64,000 nt of DNA from Hyperoplus lanceolatus (lineage: Eukaryota; Chordata; Actinopteri; Uranoscopiformes; Ammodytidae): NCBI GenBank assembly GCA_026929865.2, contig CM049409.1, positions 7,719,452 to 7,783,451 on the forward strand, written 5' to 3'. Of the stretch, positions 23,099-38,000 are shown in pieces; the first letter of the stretch is position 1, and every line of letters begins with the position of its first letter. The notes under the pieces are model-generated. The model made no database searches. It was not told where the DNA came from and saw only the letters and a list, made by a program, of their open reading frames with translations. The position numbers were made by a program, and so were the translations under genes.

Positions 23099-26000
23099 CT
23101 TAAACAAAATACTACTGCCTTTAGTTCATCTTTCAAAATATCCCTTTGCCCAGTCTCTGGAGGAGATTAACAAATCAGAGTGGAGTGGAAACAAAGATAA
23201 AAAAAATCAATGAGCCAACCAGTCCTAATGTTTACCAAACTCTCTAAAGCTGACTCATTGATGGATGTGAATCGAAGGCGATTCGCAGCAATGGACCACA
23301 ATGGCCTCCGGGTTTATTTGTTAACACAGTCCACCCTCAGCAGTGATGAGACATCTTTGGTAAACTGCTCTCTTTGGAAAATGTGTCCAAGCTTAAGTAG
23401 CATCTAGACACCCTAGTTGGGGCTGGAAAAAAACATTAATTTTTTTTAAATGGCTGCTTAATGTGGTTTTCTCTAAAAAATTATTGATAATAAATGTAAT
23501 GTAATGTATAGTCTACCTTTCTTTCTTGAAACAATCACATCAGAAAGATAGACTTTCGGGTTCCATCCTCTGCTACTTGCACTTTTGTCTGAATACAGTG
23601 GATTCTAAAAAAAACTCTTTGTCAGATCAAATAGTGTTAGATAGATTGACTGACTCATTCTTGGCCTCACAGCTGCGGCCTTGGGGAGAAAAAAAAATAA
23701 TGTAAGAAAAGATTGAATGAAACACTCTTTTTTTACTTTGTATATCTCTCTGTTGGAAGACCAAAGACCCCATGTTGAAGATAACCCTGGACGACTACAC
23801 CACCATCTTCGGCCTGACCCCCACCGGAATAATCCGCTACCTGAAGCTTCTCAAACCTGTGGACCGGGAGAAGCAGATGACCTACACTTTCTCGGTAAAC
23901 CCTTTAAATTTGATAGTGTGTATACTGTATAATGTAGCTATCTGCAGTACGCTATTTAAACCCTGTGACATGCTATCTCCTATGTAGTGTATATTAATAG
24001 AAGTCATAGGTAAAGCTCTATACCAAGAGGCCCTCGCACGATGCAAAGCTGACCTGACATTTTGAGAGCAGCATGACCTGTATCGGTGGTCAAACGGCAG
24101 TGAAGTTAAACAGTCTGTTCCTTTCAAATTTACACATCCAAGGGTGAACCAAAGGCACGTTACACCACCATACTTGTTTCACATGCTACTCTCTACTGCT
24201 AAGATGTATAATTACTGCATTTTAAGAAAACTCCTCCATATAGACAAAACATAAGCAAGTGATTATTATACAGAAATGAACAATGTTTCAGTTTTACAAC
24301 ACCAAGGGATTGTTTAGAATTCACTTTGATAAAACAGCATAGACACACATTCCGACTGTATGACTTATGGGAGATATTATCTACACCATATGTCTATGTC
24401 TGTGTAAGCCTGTTTCTAGTTCCGAGCGTGCTCACAAGTTTTTTTAGTATTTGATTGGACTGTCTTCTCACGTAGTGCTGTTGTCGTATATAATGTTTGT
24501 CTCTTTGCTTTTGTTTTCTGTGTTTGCAGCGGATTTCTTTATTCCCTGTACATATTGTCAAATTGATGAATGTGCTTCCTAATTTGCTGTGTTTTATTTA
24601 TCCCTTTGTGGTTTTCGTTCGTTGCAATGCCCAGAACCCTGTCAGCCACCACCTGTCAGCCACCACGGAGAAACAAATGTCTTACTTATAAACTCTACTG
24701 CGAAATTAAACTTGGATAACAAGCATTTAAACCCTCATATAAAAAAAGATCATACTCCCTCAAAAGCTTGTACAACGCTTTTTCAAAAGGGGCGGCAAAA
24801 CTGTGAATGCTATTATCATGAAATGATTAGTTCTGCCATGGAATTGTACAATGATACGTTAGTTTGACATTTGAAGGGCTAGGCTTGTTCGCTTTCTTGC
24901 TGATAATTGCATGGAAATATCAATAACGCTTTTATATCTGTCAATGTGTATGAAGCTACAGCCAGCAGCTACTTAGCTTCGCTTAGTATATAGAGAGGAA
25001 ACACACATGAGAGGGGAATCAATCTTCTAATCCATCTCCCTACAAGACAACAAATAACATGTGTCTTACAATGTCTAACTATCCCTTTCGAGAGACCTTT
25101 TGAAGAGTATATTCTGTTGGAATATACTCTTATTCAATTCATGTCCACTATAGTTTTCTCTGTGGTTTTGGTTATGAGGATCTCACGTTGGTCTAATTTG
25201 TTTATTATAAGTGCTGAAAAAGCTTATAAGCTAAAGATCCATTCCAACTCTACATGTCAGTGAAAGCTGACTGTTTTCTGCAGTGGTAATTGTTCAATAC
25301 CAAGCATTTTTAGATTGCCATGGCCTTCTGTATGATTTCTGTATTTGATTATTAAGTTGTTTTAGAGAATTTCTCTTGCGAATAATCAGCGGAAATAATA
25401 AGGAGGTGCTGGTTCTGAGGTGAATGAGAATGACGTGCTCAAATGATTTCATGGCCACGGATGTGAAGGCAATCGGTCTGTAGTCATTGAGGCAGGATAT
25501 TTTGTTAGACCTCGGCACAGTGATGTCGGTGGATTGTTTAAAACAATGGGGCACTGAACATAGGCAGAGGGGGGGAGTTGAAAATATTGGTAAAAGCAGA
25601 AACCAATTCTGTAACAAAGAGTTTGACCACAGCTGGGCCGATGTTGGCATTTTCAGGAAAGTTTAATGATTGTCGCTATAATACCGTTTATCAACCGACA
25701 TCCTGCTTTTGCTAAGCAGCTTGGGTAGACACTGAGTCAAAAGCTTTAAATAAATTCACTTGAACTATGACATCATTTTTACAAAATCTACACTGACATT
25801 TTACAACCTTCCCTTGTGTCCTAATTGTACATACAAATAGTTGATTGTTCGATTGCATGAGTCAAACAGTGAGCTTGAATCCTTAGCCTGAGGTTTCTTT
25901 TTTAAGCCCTAAAGTTGGTCAAACAGGTCAAACTGATTTGCAACATATAGCAAATGGCATATTGAAGTAGTGTCAAACCTTATAGGTCAACAAAGTTTTT

Positions 26001-29000
26001 GTTGCTGCTGTAAGCCTGTTAATATAATGTTGACTATATAACAGCACATAGGCTTTGAAGGATGTGTTTTTGCTTTTTTTAAAGACGAGATTCTTTCAGA
26101 GATTGTTATTGAGAGTAATCTTGCCTCTGCCTAAATGCTTGCATCAAATCCATTTTATAATTACTTGGTTTTGTAATTAGACGACACACATCCAATTTAG
26201 ATAAATATCAGCCTTCGAAAGATCATTATGTTTGTTTGGTTTCTGTTATTGTTGTGACTGTGGACGAGAGGATGACTGGTTTGTGTAGGTTGTTTTTTGT
26301 GCGGAGACATGTGTCAGCACCTGCACATGTGTATACGAATGGAGTGTCTATACTCTCGCTTTGGATGACTCAGTAAATCCAAATCGGCTTTCTGGAATCT
26401 CTCTCCCGGGGAGGGCTGTAAAAGAGAAGTCCTCTTTGATGAGGGACAACAACTGCCTTCGTATATGCTCTCATGTGTTTCTGTACAACACTTGTACGTT
26501 GAATGTTAAGCTGCCAATAAAGGCACCGTCCTGATGTACAGTGGATAATATAACCTCCATGACTTGTCTTTTTTATTTCAGCACTGAGTGTAAATATATC
26601 TGTAGAATTGAATCCCCCCCAGATAAACATGTACTTCTTGATGTTGCGACGGTTGTTGTTGTTGAGATTCCCTCTCTTCCACACTTCATTTGTTGCTCTT
26701 GTCTGTCCATTTCTTCCATCTCCGTTGCCTTGAGCCGGGACAAAACAAAACATGCAGTTTAGTTTGCTCAGTTTTCAAACTGTCCTTTTCCCCTCATATT
26801 TTTTAAAAGGATTTCTAACGTTAAGGGAATGGAAAATGAGCACAAACAAAGGCAAAGTCGTGAGGGACTTTATCATGGTGGAACAAACCATTTTAGACTT
26901 GACATGTTGTCTGAATAAAGCAATAGCCTACAGTCCTGAACGCATGAGCTTGAAAAACAAAAAGAAAATAGTTTGTACTGGTCTCCAATCTATACAGCCA
27001 ATTTTAAGTGTTCTTTTTCTTGCGTTTACAGATGGTGGCATCGGACGGCGTCCAGCGGAGTAGCCCGATCACTGTGAACATCCTGGTCATCGACGCCAAT
27101 GACAACACGCCCACGTTTGCCGAGGTCTCCTACAGCGTTGAGGTCTTCACAGACATGCAGCCCGGCGAGACGGTTCTACAGGTAATCAATCCAGCAATCG
27201 TTCGTTCCTCTTTATCCCTTTCTCTTTTGATCTCTTACTCTGGCACTTTGCCTTTTACGCCTCCGTCTTTGTCCCCAAACACACACAGAGTGAGTGTCTC
27301 TATCTCACGTGGGTTCTGTCATGCTCAACGTAAATAACCGAAACAAACCAGCGCATTGTGTTGACAAGCAAAACCCCCCTGGAACAGCTCTCTCCGTCTC
27401 ATCTGTAGTCATCTCACACACACACACACCAATGTTTCACCCCGTCCTCAGTGCACAGGCCCGGGAAACATTTTTCCTCAGTAGATCAGCTGCTATCATT
27501 ACTAGAAGTTGATTAATTCTGGTTTTCGTCAGTGTTACCGTGTTTTAGTCTTTTTAGCTCGTATTAAAGGATAAAAGAAAATGATTTTAGAAATAATATT
27601 TTAAATTCTTTTATTCACTTAATGGATTGGGTGGACGACATTGTTTATTTGATTTCATTAGTGCACTGGCTCCAAGGGTCATGATTTCCCTACACACACA
27701 AATATGCACGCTAATACCAACTGAAAGCAAGCATCCACGTGTCCGCAGGCACATATACAAAGCACGCACAGCCCTAAAAAAAATGTGATTCCATAATCCC
27801 AATCCCGCCCTACCTATTACCGTGGGGAGTTCAACCCATTTCCTTGTCTCTTATTTGGTAGTCAGGGCATGATCTTTTTCCGGCTTTCCGTGGATCTGTC
27901 CTCTCAGCGCAGCCACTCAAAAAAAAAACGTCAGACGCTGAAAAGGTCAAGATTAATCTGTTTTACAAACCAACCGCTTTGCACCCCCCTGCCCCCCCCC
28001 TCCTAAAATGAGGTCAGGGGTCACAGAGTGTATGGTATGACCGCTTAACCAGTTTTTATAAGCCGTTTATGAGAGCTGCAGTCCCCCTGAGGTATGCTGC
28101 TTTTCATTTGATCCAACAGCTTTAACTCCCAAAGTCAGGAGCATAAAAAAGTAGTTCTGGTTGGCTTGGATTGAAGTTTCAAGGCCTTAAATATATAAAG
28201 CCAACTACGTCACAAGGGCTCATATATTACCAGCAGTGGGATGCCCTCAATAATTGGTTGGAAGGAAATAAAGGTCGCTGAATTAATTTAATAACAGAGT
28301 ATGCAATTACTTCTATATATATTATGCTTATATTTTCATTTTACTTCCCACCTGTCCTGCAGCTGTCTTTTCATGCGTTTGTGTAATCCATCTCATATGA
28401 AAGATAGCATGAGATCAATTCCATCCAATCCAAATTTGATTGATCATTAAGGACACCATGTGTGAATCACACATGTGTCAAGTGTTGGGGAGGATTGTAG
28501 CCAGTAGAAAAAGTCTAAAGGAATTATGTATACACTGTCAGCTAAATGCCAACCATTTGTCTCTATCTGTATATGAAACAAAGGTCATGTATTCATTAGA
28601 TTTTAATAGGCCACCAACATGTTCTTTAGAAGGGCAGTTTAGAGATCTTACTGGGAAATAGTTGTATATAATATGTATAATATGTGTGTGCAAAAGTCAG
28701 TAGAGATAGAGAAAAATAACTTTATTTGTGTATTTCTTTGTTCTATCACCCCCAGTTAACAGCATTGGATGCGGATGAGGGACTGAACGGTATGGTGACC
28801 TATGAGATACTGGCTGGTGCCCAGGGAGATTTCATCATTAGCAATCGCACCGGGCGCATCACTGTGGCGCCTGGTATCTCTTTAACCGTGGGACGATCAT
28901 ACGCTCTGACTGTCAAGGCCTCTGACAATGCACCGGAGACACAGAGAAGGTACCGTGTAGTAGCCCTATGCTAGCTCTCTCTTTATGTGTGTGCATTTCC

Positions 29001-32000
29001 TTTAAAATTAGGTTAAAGTTACTATAAAAAAACTTTATTATTTTTGTTGTGATCAAATCATTACATTTTATATTAAGAGCATATATATTTCTTCCAGAGC
29101 TTATGCGTTCATAGTCAGTTTCCTTTTATACTGTGTCTCCTCAGGCTTGCAGGAGGAGCCATCAGCATGTGTTATTTTACAAGTGTTAATTAATTCAAAA
29201 TTAGGGCTGTGTCAAAAAATCAATATGGCGATATATCTCGATACTTAGTTTCACAATATCAGTATCGATTTTTATAACTAAAATCGTTTTTTATGATTTT
29301 CTTTTTTTTAATGATTTTTTTTTCAAGGCTTTATTGACAGTGCAGAGAGACAGATATGAAATGGGGCAGAGAGGGAATTAAATGCAGAGAACAACCACGG
29401 GTCAGATTAAAACCCATGTCTGCTGTGAGGCCTGGGCCTCTAGGATACTGACTATTGAAGATAGATCAGTTTTGTCTATAAAAATACTTAATATTCGCTG
29501 TGTCACAAAAGCACACTGATGTGTTTTCATTTTCAGTGTGTCTGTACAGTTAGTACAAGAGTGAATTGCATGTGTTATTTTGATGTTATGGCAGCTGCAG
29601 CAGTGTTTAATATTGTGCTGTTATGTTTGACAAAGCAATTTGTATATGGAATATCGCAATATATCGTGATATGTCAAGATATACAATATATCGTTATATA
29701 TCGTACCGTGACCAGTGTATCGTATCGCGAAGTCCTTGACGATACCCAGCCCTATTCAAAATGCGCTCATAGTGATTCACATTTTAAATCGGAAATTTCT
29801 TCTCTGAGCTAAATTATGGATAGATATATTTTCTGATTTGTTTTGATTAATAAATAAATTAAAAACCATCTGACGCTGTAGAGATTTGCTTTTTGAGATG
29901 TATCATACATTGTCTCCTCTATCGCATCAGAGTAGAAGCAAAACATGTGTACATTTAAATTCAAAATTAAAGAGGTATGAGACATAATTGGGGAAGGAGC
30001 ATGTGGCTTGGATTTCAGTCAAACAAAGGCAGGCAAAGAAACTATTCAACGCAATGGTTGAAATTACATTAGCTAAATGTTAGCTACTGACTGACATAAC
30101 GACACCATGTAGAACACAACATTGGTTATTGTACTCTGCATATCAAATTTACAAAGATCATTTTCACATTTACCTTTTTAGCCATATAAGAAAATATTTC
30201 CCACAAGATGAATGGCTACATCATTTGAGCTGTCAGTTCCGTTATCATGTGCGATGCCGTGTACAACGGAGAACAATCAAGCTGATTTATAGCTAGATGA
30301 TATTGGGTAACACTTATGTATAAAGAAAGCCTCACCGTACCATTATGAATGAGATGAAATGTGACTGAAGTCTGTTGAGTTTATTTCTTTATTTCTCTGT
30401 AATAAAACTCCACACATGAGAGTTTTTTTGTGGTATTATAATATGTTCTACTTTTCATTATGCTGTAAATGAGGAAGTATAGCACAGCTCAACAGGTGTT
30501 TCAAGGAGAGACTAATACTGTCAGTGGGCTGATGTGTGCTTTTCTGTTCGGCCAGGAGCTCCATCACTACAGTGTACATTGAGGTTTTGCCGCCCAACAA
30601 CCAGAGCCCCCCACGCTTCCCTCTCTTAGCCTACAACCTGGAAGTCAGCGAGGCCATGAGGATTGGAGCCATTCTGCAAAATCTGCAGGTGCGTCTTTAA
30701 CCCACAAATACCGTACGCACAATTCACACAAGGAACTGGCAAATACAAAGATTTGGAATTGAATGAGGCGTTGGGTATGATGCCACAGTTCTTAAACCAA
30801 CATATGTAGTACATTGTTAAACGTGTGGAGTCATCTATTCTTGAGAACGCTGTCAAAATCAGTGAATATCTCCTCCTGATCCACTACCTGTCCATTATGT
30901 GTGAGTGTGCGCTGGGAAAAAAACAGTGTTAATACACAGAATATGCTCTGTAAACTATGCTTGTTGCTACCAATGGTGGGCCCCTTTGTTTATATACTAA
31001 TTTACGGAACCTATGGCTGTGTATTAACCTGGTATTAACACCAGCTTTTTTTTTTCAACGTGCACACTGTGTACGGACATGTAGAACATTGACTACACCT
31101 TTTATAGAATATTGTAACTTGTCTCGGATTACACTCTTCAACATACAGCATGCTCACTGTTACTCCAGTGCAGCTTCCTTGTTGCTCAACTGTCATATAT
31201 CATGGCCTTTAGCTAGCGGTGCTATATGTTCATCAAGGTTATTCTTCTCTTTCCCTTCCCCTAGGCCACAGACAGAGAAAATGACCCGATCACATATCGC
31301 ATCGTGAGTGGGGATTCCCAGGCGGTCTTCAACCTCTCCAAAACGTAAGTCCTAATGTTTGAAGCACAGAAAGGTATTCCCACCAAGGTCCACTTTAGAT
31401 GAAAGGAGGTTTGTGTATATTTATGGATGGATGAAAAAGGGCTAGTGAATTATTGATCGACAGCATTTTACTCATAGGTTCCTACAACAACATTTTTAAA
31501 AATGAAAATAGGAATATGAAACGTAGTTGCTGGTCTTTCAACAGCATGCAGGTCACTGGTTGTGAACAGGAGACTGTAAATAATGTATTGGTGTAAATGC
31601 ATTTGTCTATACATGGTGGTGCTCAGCCTCTCTCGCAGTGCATGTTAAACAGGATAAGCAGGTATGATAAATGGATAGATGCAAAATGCTTCGCTATGTT
31701 GCCGTCCAGCTAATGTACCAGGCCCCTGGCAAACTATCACAGCTCTGCAAAGCAATGCAGACATAAATTTAAGAGTTTGTTGAGTTTTTTGGGCAGCATG
31801 ACAAAGCTTTTGCAGTACAATGGCTGGTTTATCAAAAGCGTTATTCAACTTTTAATCTAACAAAATACCAACAGAAGGCAGCTGTGGGAGTCTGAGATAG
31901 GCTTTTGTGTTTCATGTAAGTCTCTCAAGTGTAAAGATGGAATGAGAGGGTAAGGGATGTGCAATTGGGACAGTAGACGTTAGCAGATGCTGATTTGCCA

Positions 32001-35000
32001 ATATTGGTTTTGTTTGATGTATTTGCCAATAGATATATTTTTTTTTAATATGCACTTGCATTGGTGGTTTGCCCAATCAAAAATCCAAATCAACCAAGTT
32101 GTGAAGCAAACCTATGTACACTCTCTGGCTGTTTTAGGCATATATATTTTGCTCTGTCAAGCTTCTTTTCTTTCTTTTTTTCACCAATATGCTCAGAGCT
32201 ACGATAAACTGACTCAGAACACAGACTCTCATATACTTTATTTGATAGCGTGAGTGAGTTGGGTTGTAAACCCGCTCTACTCTCCTCTCTCTAACCTGAT
32301 GTCCTTTTGTGCTTTCTGAGATAAGACATGGCATTAAAATCCTGAATATTTTTTTGGAGAACAAGAGGACCCCAAGCGTTTTACCTTATCACCTTTTTAA
32401 TTAATGTCAGCATTTGGAAAAATCCACATCACTCAACCACTAGTAGGGAGCAAATAAAGGGCATAAACTATTTAAGTGGTCATTGCTTTTCACCCTTCCT
32501 TAAATAAGCGTGCAAACATGGAGAGAAGAGACGTGGGGAAAATAAAAAATGCAAGACGCTGCCAGACACGTTTCTGACTAATTGACTAATGCCTCTTTTG
32601 TCTGCAGCCACAGTGTGCTAGCTATGCAAGGACACGCTTTGTGTTGCAACAATGTATTCATGCCTTTTGTTTACTCTTTAAGCTGCTACACAGTGTTTAA
32701 AATTGTTTCTTTTGGGAAGGGATGTTTTCGTTATGGTTTCATATTGATTATGACGATGATGGTAAACAAAAACATGGTGCCACGATCAAACTAAATTGAG
32801 ACTGCTGCTATTGTTCGCCGATGCCACTGTGGTCTCTTTAAACCAGATGTGACAGAACTCTTTCTGTTGTGGATACAAACGTTATCCTTCAGAATGTGTG
32901 ACTGTGTGGCGGACATATTACAACCACTTCACACGCTCTCAGCAACCTAGCAATATCATCACTTAAAGCAGACGCCTATAAAGCACACAAATCAAATAAT
33001 TATTAGCCGCTATGCTTGATGAGTGTGCCATATACAGAGCCCTTCTTCTCGCTCTCGTTTTTCAAACCCCTTTGGAAATCGAGTCAGTAAAGAGATTTTT
33101 TTTTTGCATTGCAGCATTGAGGCTACATAGGGCTGCTCTCAATCCAGCTATTATGAATAATGAGCTCTCCAGTTTATAACTCCCCATAAACATGGCAGGT
33201 TTCCCTTAAGGGTGGTGGAAATGCTTCAGATTCACTCACCATTATGGTAGAGAGTCGAACACAGGCCTTGAATCAGTAGTGGCTCAGGGTATTTTACCCA
33301 CCCAGGAGCTCTACAAAGAGCATTCAGTAATGACACAGTAAATGGCGGAGGCAGGATCACAGTTTTAACACACCATAAACAAGTCGCTGGTATTTTCTAA
33401 TTAAGTTCCAGCCAGGTCTGGCGAGACTGATGATCAGTTATAAGACGTGTCACATTATTACTACTGTCATTTTGGATATTATGGTCGATGCCAGATTGGT
33501 CAAGCAAAACAGATCCAAGATAAAATCAAGTACTGGAAATATGCCACATGCATTTCCTATTGAGACAATCAATATATGTCAGCCAGGCCAATTCATCCGC
33601 TGACAGTAGCTTCTTATACTGTGTATGCTTTATGCTAGTATTGGCATTGTGCATGGATTTGAAGTCATTTAGAAACAGTGTCTTCATTTTAGAATTAAGT
33701 TTGACTGTAAAATACCCAGTTCAGCAGATACTTTTTTTGTCAACATCCTTGATAGTACCAATTATGTGGATCCTTTAACATGTTTTATTCAATTACATGT
33801 ACTTGTATATATAAACTCTCATATATCAATATTGGGTCAGTTTCAATTCAAATCGGCTCCAATTTGAAATGTATGTGTGCATTTTTTAATCCTTTAAAAA
33901 AGTTGGATTTTTTTTGTTTGACAAATTGTAGATGAAGCCTGACCTTATTGCGGATATATTGTAGGCATCAGTGTATATGTTGGCCAATAAGTAACAACAC
34001 AATTTCTGTACAGAAATGTTTAAAAATAATAATAACATGAGCAGGCAGACTTGATATGGATCATCTAGATTTATTAAGGGATTATTCTTTCTTGACTAGA
34101 TTCTCAATGTCACAAAATTATATGTACCGTGTAAACTTTGATACTTCGACACTAACATCTTATTAACTTTTTTCATTGCCTGCTCATGTCCCCATTGATT
34201 GCAGCTGACTGTCGATTGTCTTGCTGTGAAATTGGAACTGAAATTGAAAGAAAACAAAGAGTTCAGGAGAAGGTATACTTTTTATTAACCATGCGAAACC
34301 AAACAGGCAGTGTCTGTTTTTGTCTAAATGAATAGACTTAAAAAAAGTTGTATTTTAAATGTGCATAACAACTAAAGTGCACAATTAACTTAATGTTACA
34401 GCCCCAAGCCTGCTCCATTGAATCTACAATGTGCTCTTAACAGCATTCTGTCTGTCTGTCATCTTTTCATTGTGTGGTGGCTGGGGGAGAGCGGGAGGGA
34501 GGCTATCACACATGATCAGTGAACCCCTCAGTCCCAGCCGCTCAAGTGTAGTTCAGCACTCCAGATGGACTAAGGAACAAACTCCCCGGGCTGATTAAGT
34601 GGCATTAATCATTCTAATATTTGCCATCACCATCATCAAGATTGTCTTCATAATCGCTGCAATTATGACAATAATCACTGTATATCTTCATTATCTTACT
34701 CGCATCAGGGCTTCCTGGTACCTTTAGCTTCATTGAGCACAGGGGGGGGGGGGGGGGGTTTCTACTACCTTGCTTACGTATAAATAAACATGAGCACAGC
34801 AGGCACTGATGGATGGTGTGCTGCATTTTGCTGGTGTTTTAGAAAGCTGGGTTACCCCTGTTGAACTCATCAGGTGAATATAATTTTTTAAGCAATGTGT
34901 TCATCATAACCTTGGGGAAAGTCTTATGGAAATAGACAAATTTAATTGAGGTTTCCATAATTCGGTAATCAGATTTTTATATGACGGTTATGTGCAGTAG

Positions 35001-38000
35001 AGAAAGAAGTAGCTGCAAGGTTCTGCTTGGACTGTTTTGGCCAAAGGAGCTTTACATTAGAAATGTGCAAGAGCAAAGGGACAGCAGGGACTTGCGACAG
35101 GCATTAATCTAGGTGTGCATTCCTTCTTTCCTTCCATTTGCAGTTCTGGCAGTTGCCTCTCCTGAGTGTGGCAGTGAAATAGTTTGTGTGTATACTGTGC
35201 GTGTGTTGCATATGTGTGCCTGTTGGTGCAAATAAAGAAAATGCTGTGTTCTTCTTGGGAATGCATCCACACTTTGTGTTTGAAATGCCAGAGAGCCAAA
35301 TTATACCTTGTGAGCGAGCAGGATGGCCGCTGTGTCTGCTCTGCTGCAGTCACTGGAAAGAAAACATGGATGTTTCTGTCTGTAGTCCATGTGCTTTGCG
35401 AGCGACACGTGGTCTACAGAGAGAGAAAGACAGAGTGGGTGCATTTAAAAGCCCACCTGCTTGTGGCAGTGAACTTGTCCTCCTCAATCATCCAACCCAT
35501 TTTATTTATCTGTCTAACTTGGAAGTAAATAAACCCCAAAGTGCAGCCTTTCTCCATTACCCTCAATTGCATGCATCAGCGATGAAGTAAAACCAGTGAA
35601 CAAATCAATTTACACGACAACCTGTTTCTTCAAATGACGCAAACATGCAATGCAGAAACATGATGACAACATGCCTGTATAGTGGGATCCTCAGTTGTGA
35701 GGGTTTTGTTTTATTATCCAATTCAATGAACTTCAAAATGCAGTGATCCATTATTGGAACTTCATGTGTGCAGAGCATCAGTGTGTGTACAGTTCACATA
35801 CCCAGCAACACAACACAATATACCACACACACATCAAATGCCAGCAGTTCAAGCGGGTCAGTGGGTAAAACTTGCCAGGTGCAATACATGAAGAATAGGC
35901 AAAAAAACATTCAAATAAATAATAGATTAGTCATGTTATTTAAACAAATGGTGTTTAAAAATGTATATTTAAACCAATAAATATATCAGCTGTTATCAGT
36001 CTGATTGCTGTAGGCAGGGAAGTTGAAATGGCTCTCTTAGTCCTGAATGTGAGGTGTATCTCTGGCCTGAGGGTGGACAGATGGCTATGCAGTGTGTGAG
36101 TGGTGTATGAGGCTATTTGTGTTCTTTTTTAGTTTGTTATTATTCATTTTCTAGTGTAACATCTTTCTTCTCTGACCCCCTCTCCACAGGATTGGCCTTC
36201 TACTCCTGGGAAAGCCTCTGGACAGAGAGACCACAGATCAGTACCGTCTGATTGTCACAGCCTCCGACGGCAACCCTGGAGGGGTGAGGCGCAACCCTCT
36301 TTATTAAACCTTTGGCCTACACATTCCACAGAGTGGCCCATCCTGCGACATTTTGAACACATTCAGCTCAAATAAGATGTTCTCATACAGGCTCATTACT
36401 TCCTACATTTGGCTGACAGAACCCAATTTCTCACTAAGTCCGGAAATCTAGCAGTGCATTTGAACTCAGAGTTTAATACCCTGTGATTTGTTTTTCTTCA
36501 AATATTTAAATAATATGTGGTAAAGGTCTGCTGTGACTGGGCGAGCGTTGGAGTTACAGTATGTTTCTTTCCCCAGTAAGTCACTTAGGTCTGTCAGTGT
36601 GTTAGTCATCACCTTTCATTCAGACGTGTGTGATTCTCACTCATCCATGGTTCAATTTGCTGAGGCAATGGTCAATTGCTAACCTGCAATAATGTTAATG
36701 TTTTTCACTGGTAAATGTTAGGTTACAATTAAATGAGAGAGCAAAGTACTTAGCATATCAAGTTTTGCATTCACTAAGTTTGCTAATATGCTGCTCGCTC
36801 TGAGTGCTGCATTTATTTGCAAGGATTGTAGTGCAGATGAATGTTTACACCTGCTGTTAAAATGTTATATTGGACAGGATTATGTTTTGTCGATTTTACC
36901 TAATGTTTGTTCTACAGTTATTGAACAGTTGAGTGCTGTTTTTAAATGGTCACAAGATCGTAACATCATATCCAATCTAATATACAGTAGATGGTATGCC
37001 AAGTTTGTTCTAAGAAAACAATTCTCCAGGCAAAGTGCATTAGGATTAAGACAAAGAGGAATTAAAATATGTCTCCATAGTTGTAAACTAGTTGAGTGTT
37101 GAATCTTGTTATTGAGTCTTCTTATAATCAGACTGGACAGACCTCCATTAGAGGTACACTGGAGATTATACAAATACCTTTAGTGGTGCTGTGCTAAAAA
37201 CGAGTAAATTGATCTTTTAATTGTGAAGTTTGTAGAATGTCCCTTTAGAGAATTGCTGCCCATACGTTATCATCAAAAGATTGTTTTGACTTTTGAGTGT
37301 TTACATTCCCAGAGCTGTCTGTGTAACTTAGCCCAGAGACACAGCAGACACTATAACTGAAAGTGAATGCTGCTTGCTCCGTCTCCCACAGTGAGCTGAT
37401 AATCATATAAACCGTCCTAATTTAATTAGACTTCACCTCAGTTGGCTCACTTTTTTTGCAGCTGTCTCTGTTCCAGGCAGAGGTGAAATGTGTTCTGTTT
37501 TTTTCTTTTCTTTTCTAGATGCAGTGTGTGTGATAGTTAATGAACATTAGCTGATGAGCTGTCACAGGAGCTGTGTTCATAGCCAACCCTCTCGCTCAGG
37601 CACGCATAAACACTCAGAGCTGTAGCCTCTTTTTCATCCATTGGCAGCCATACTTGCGTTGGTCAAGTAGAGCCATTTGAGAAGCATATGTGCCGCCGCC
37701 GTGTCCAAGTATTTTATGAGTGCTCCATCAAGAGAAAGAGAGAGATTGAGAGAGAGAGCAAGAGAGAGAGAGAGAGAGATAGATAGATCATGAGAGAGAG
37801 ATAGATAAGAGAGAAAGAGAAAGACGAGAGAGAGAGAGAGAGAGAGAAGAGAGAGACAGCGGGTCAGAGAGAAAAGAGCAAATAAATATTGAGAACGTAA
37901 GACAGGGCTTCACCTAACAGAATGAGGTAACCGCAAGCTGGTGATCTTTGTCCTAATATTGATGGACACATTGTACAAACTGACAGCCTTTACCTGCAAT

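Larger units (their letters stand above)
21473..23759 (+). other. pcdh15 intron, 2287 bp, microsatellite-rich
   Basis: GT...AG intron holding two long CA arrays (21652-21790 and 23016-23097) and a 36-bp poly-A run (22358-22393). No transposon end or exon is recognised in the remainder. Confidence 0.9.
28950..30555 (+). other. pcdh15 intron, 1606 bp
   Basis: GT...AG intron containing a complete hAT-type MITE (29202-29754). Otherwise AT-rich and unassigned. Confidence 0.9.
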
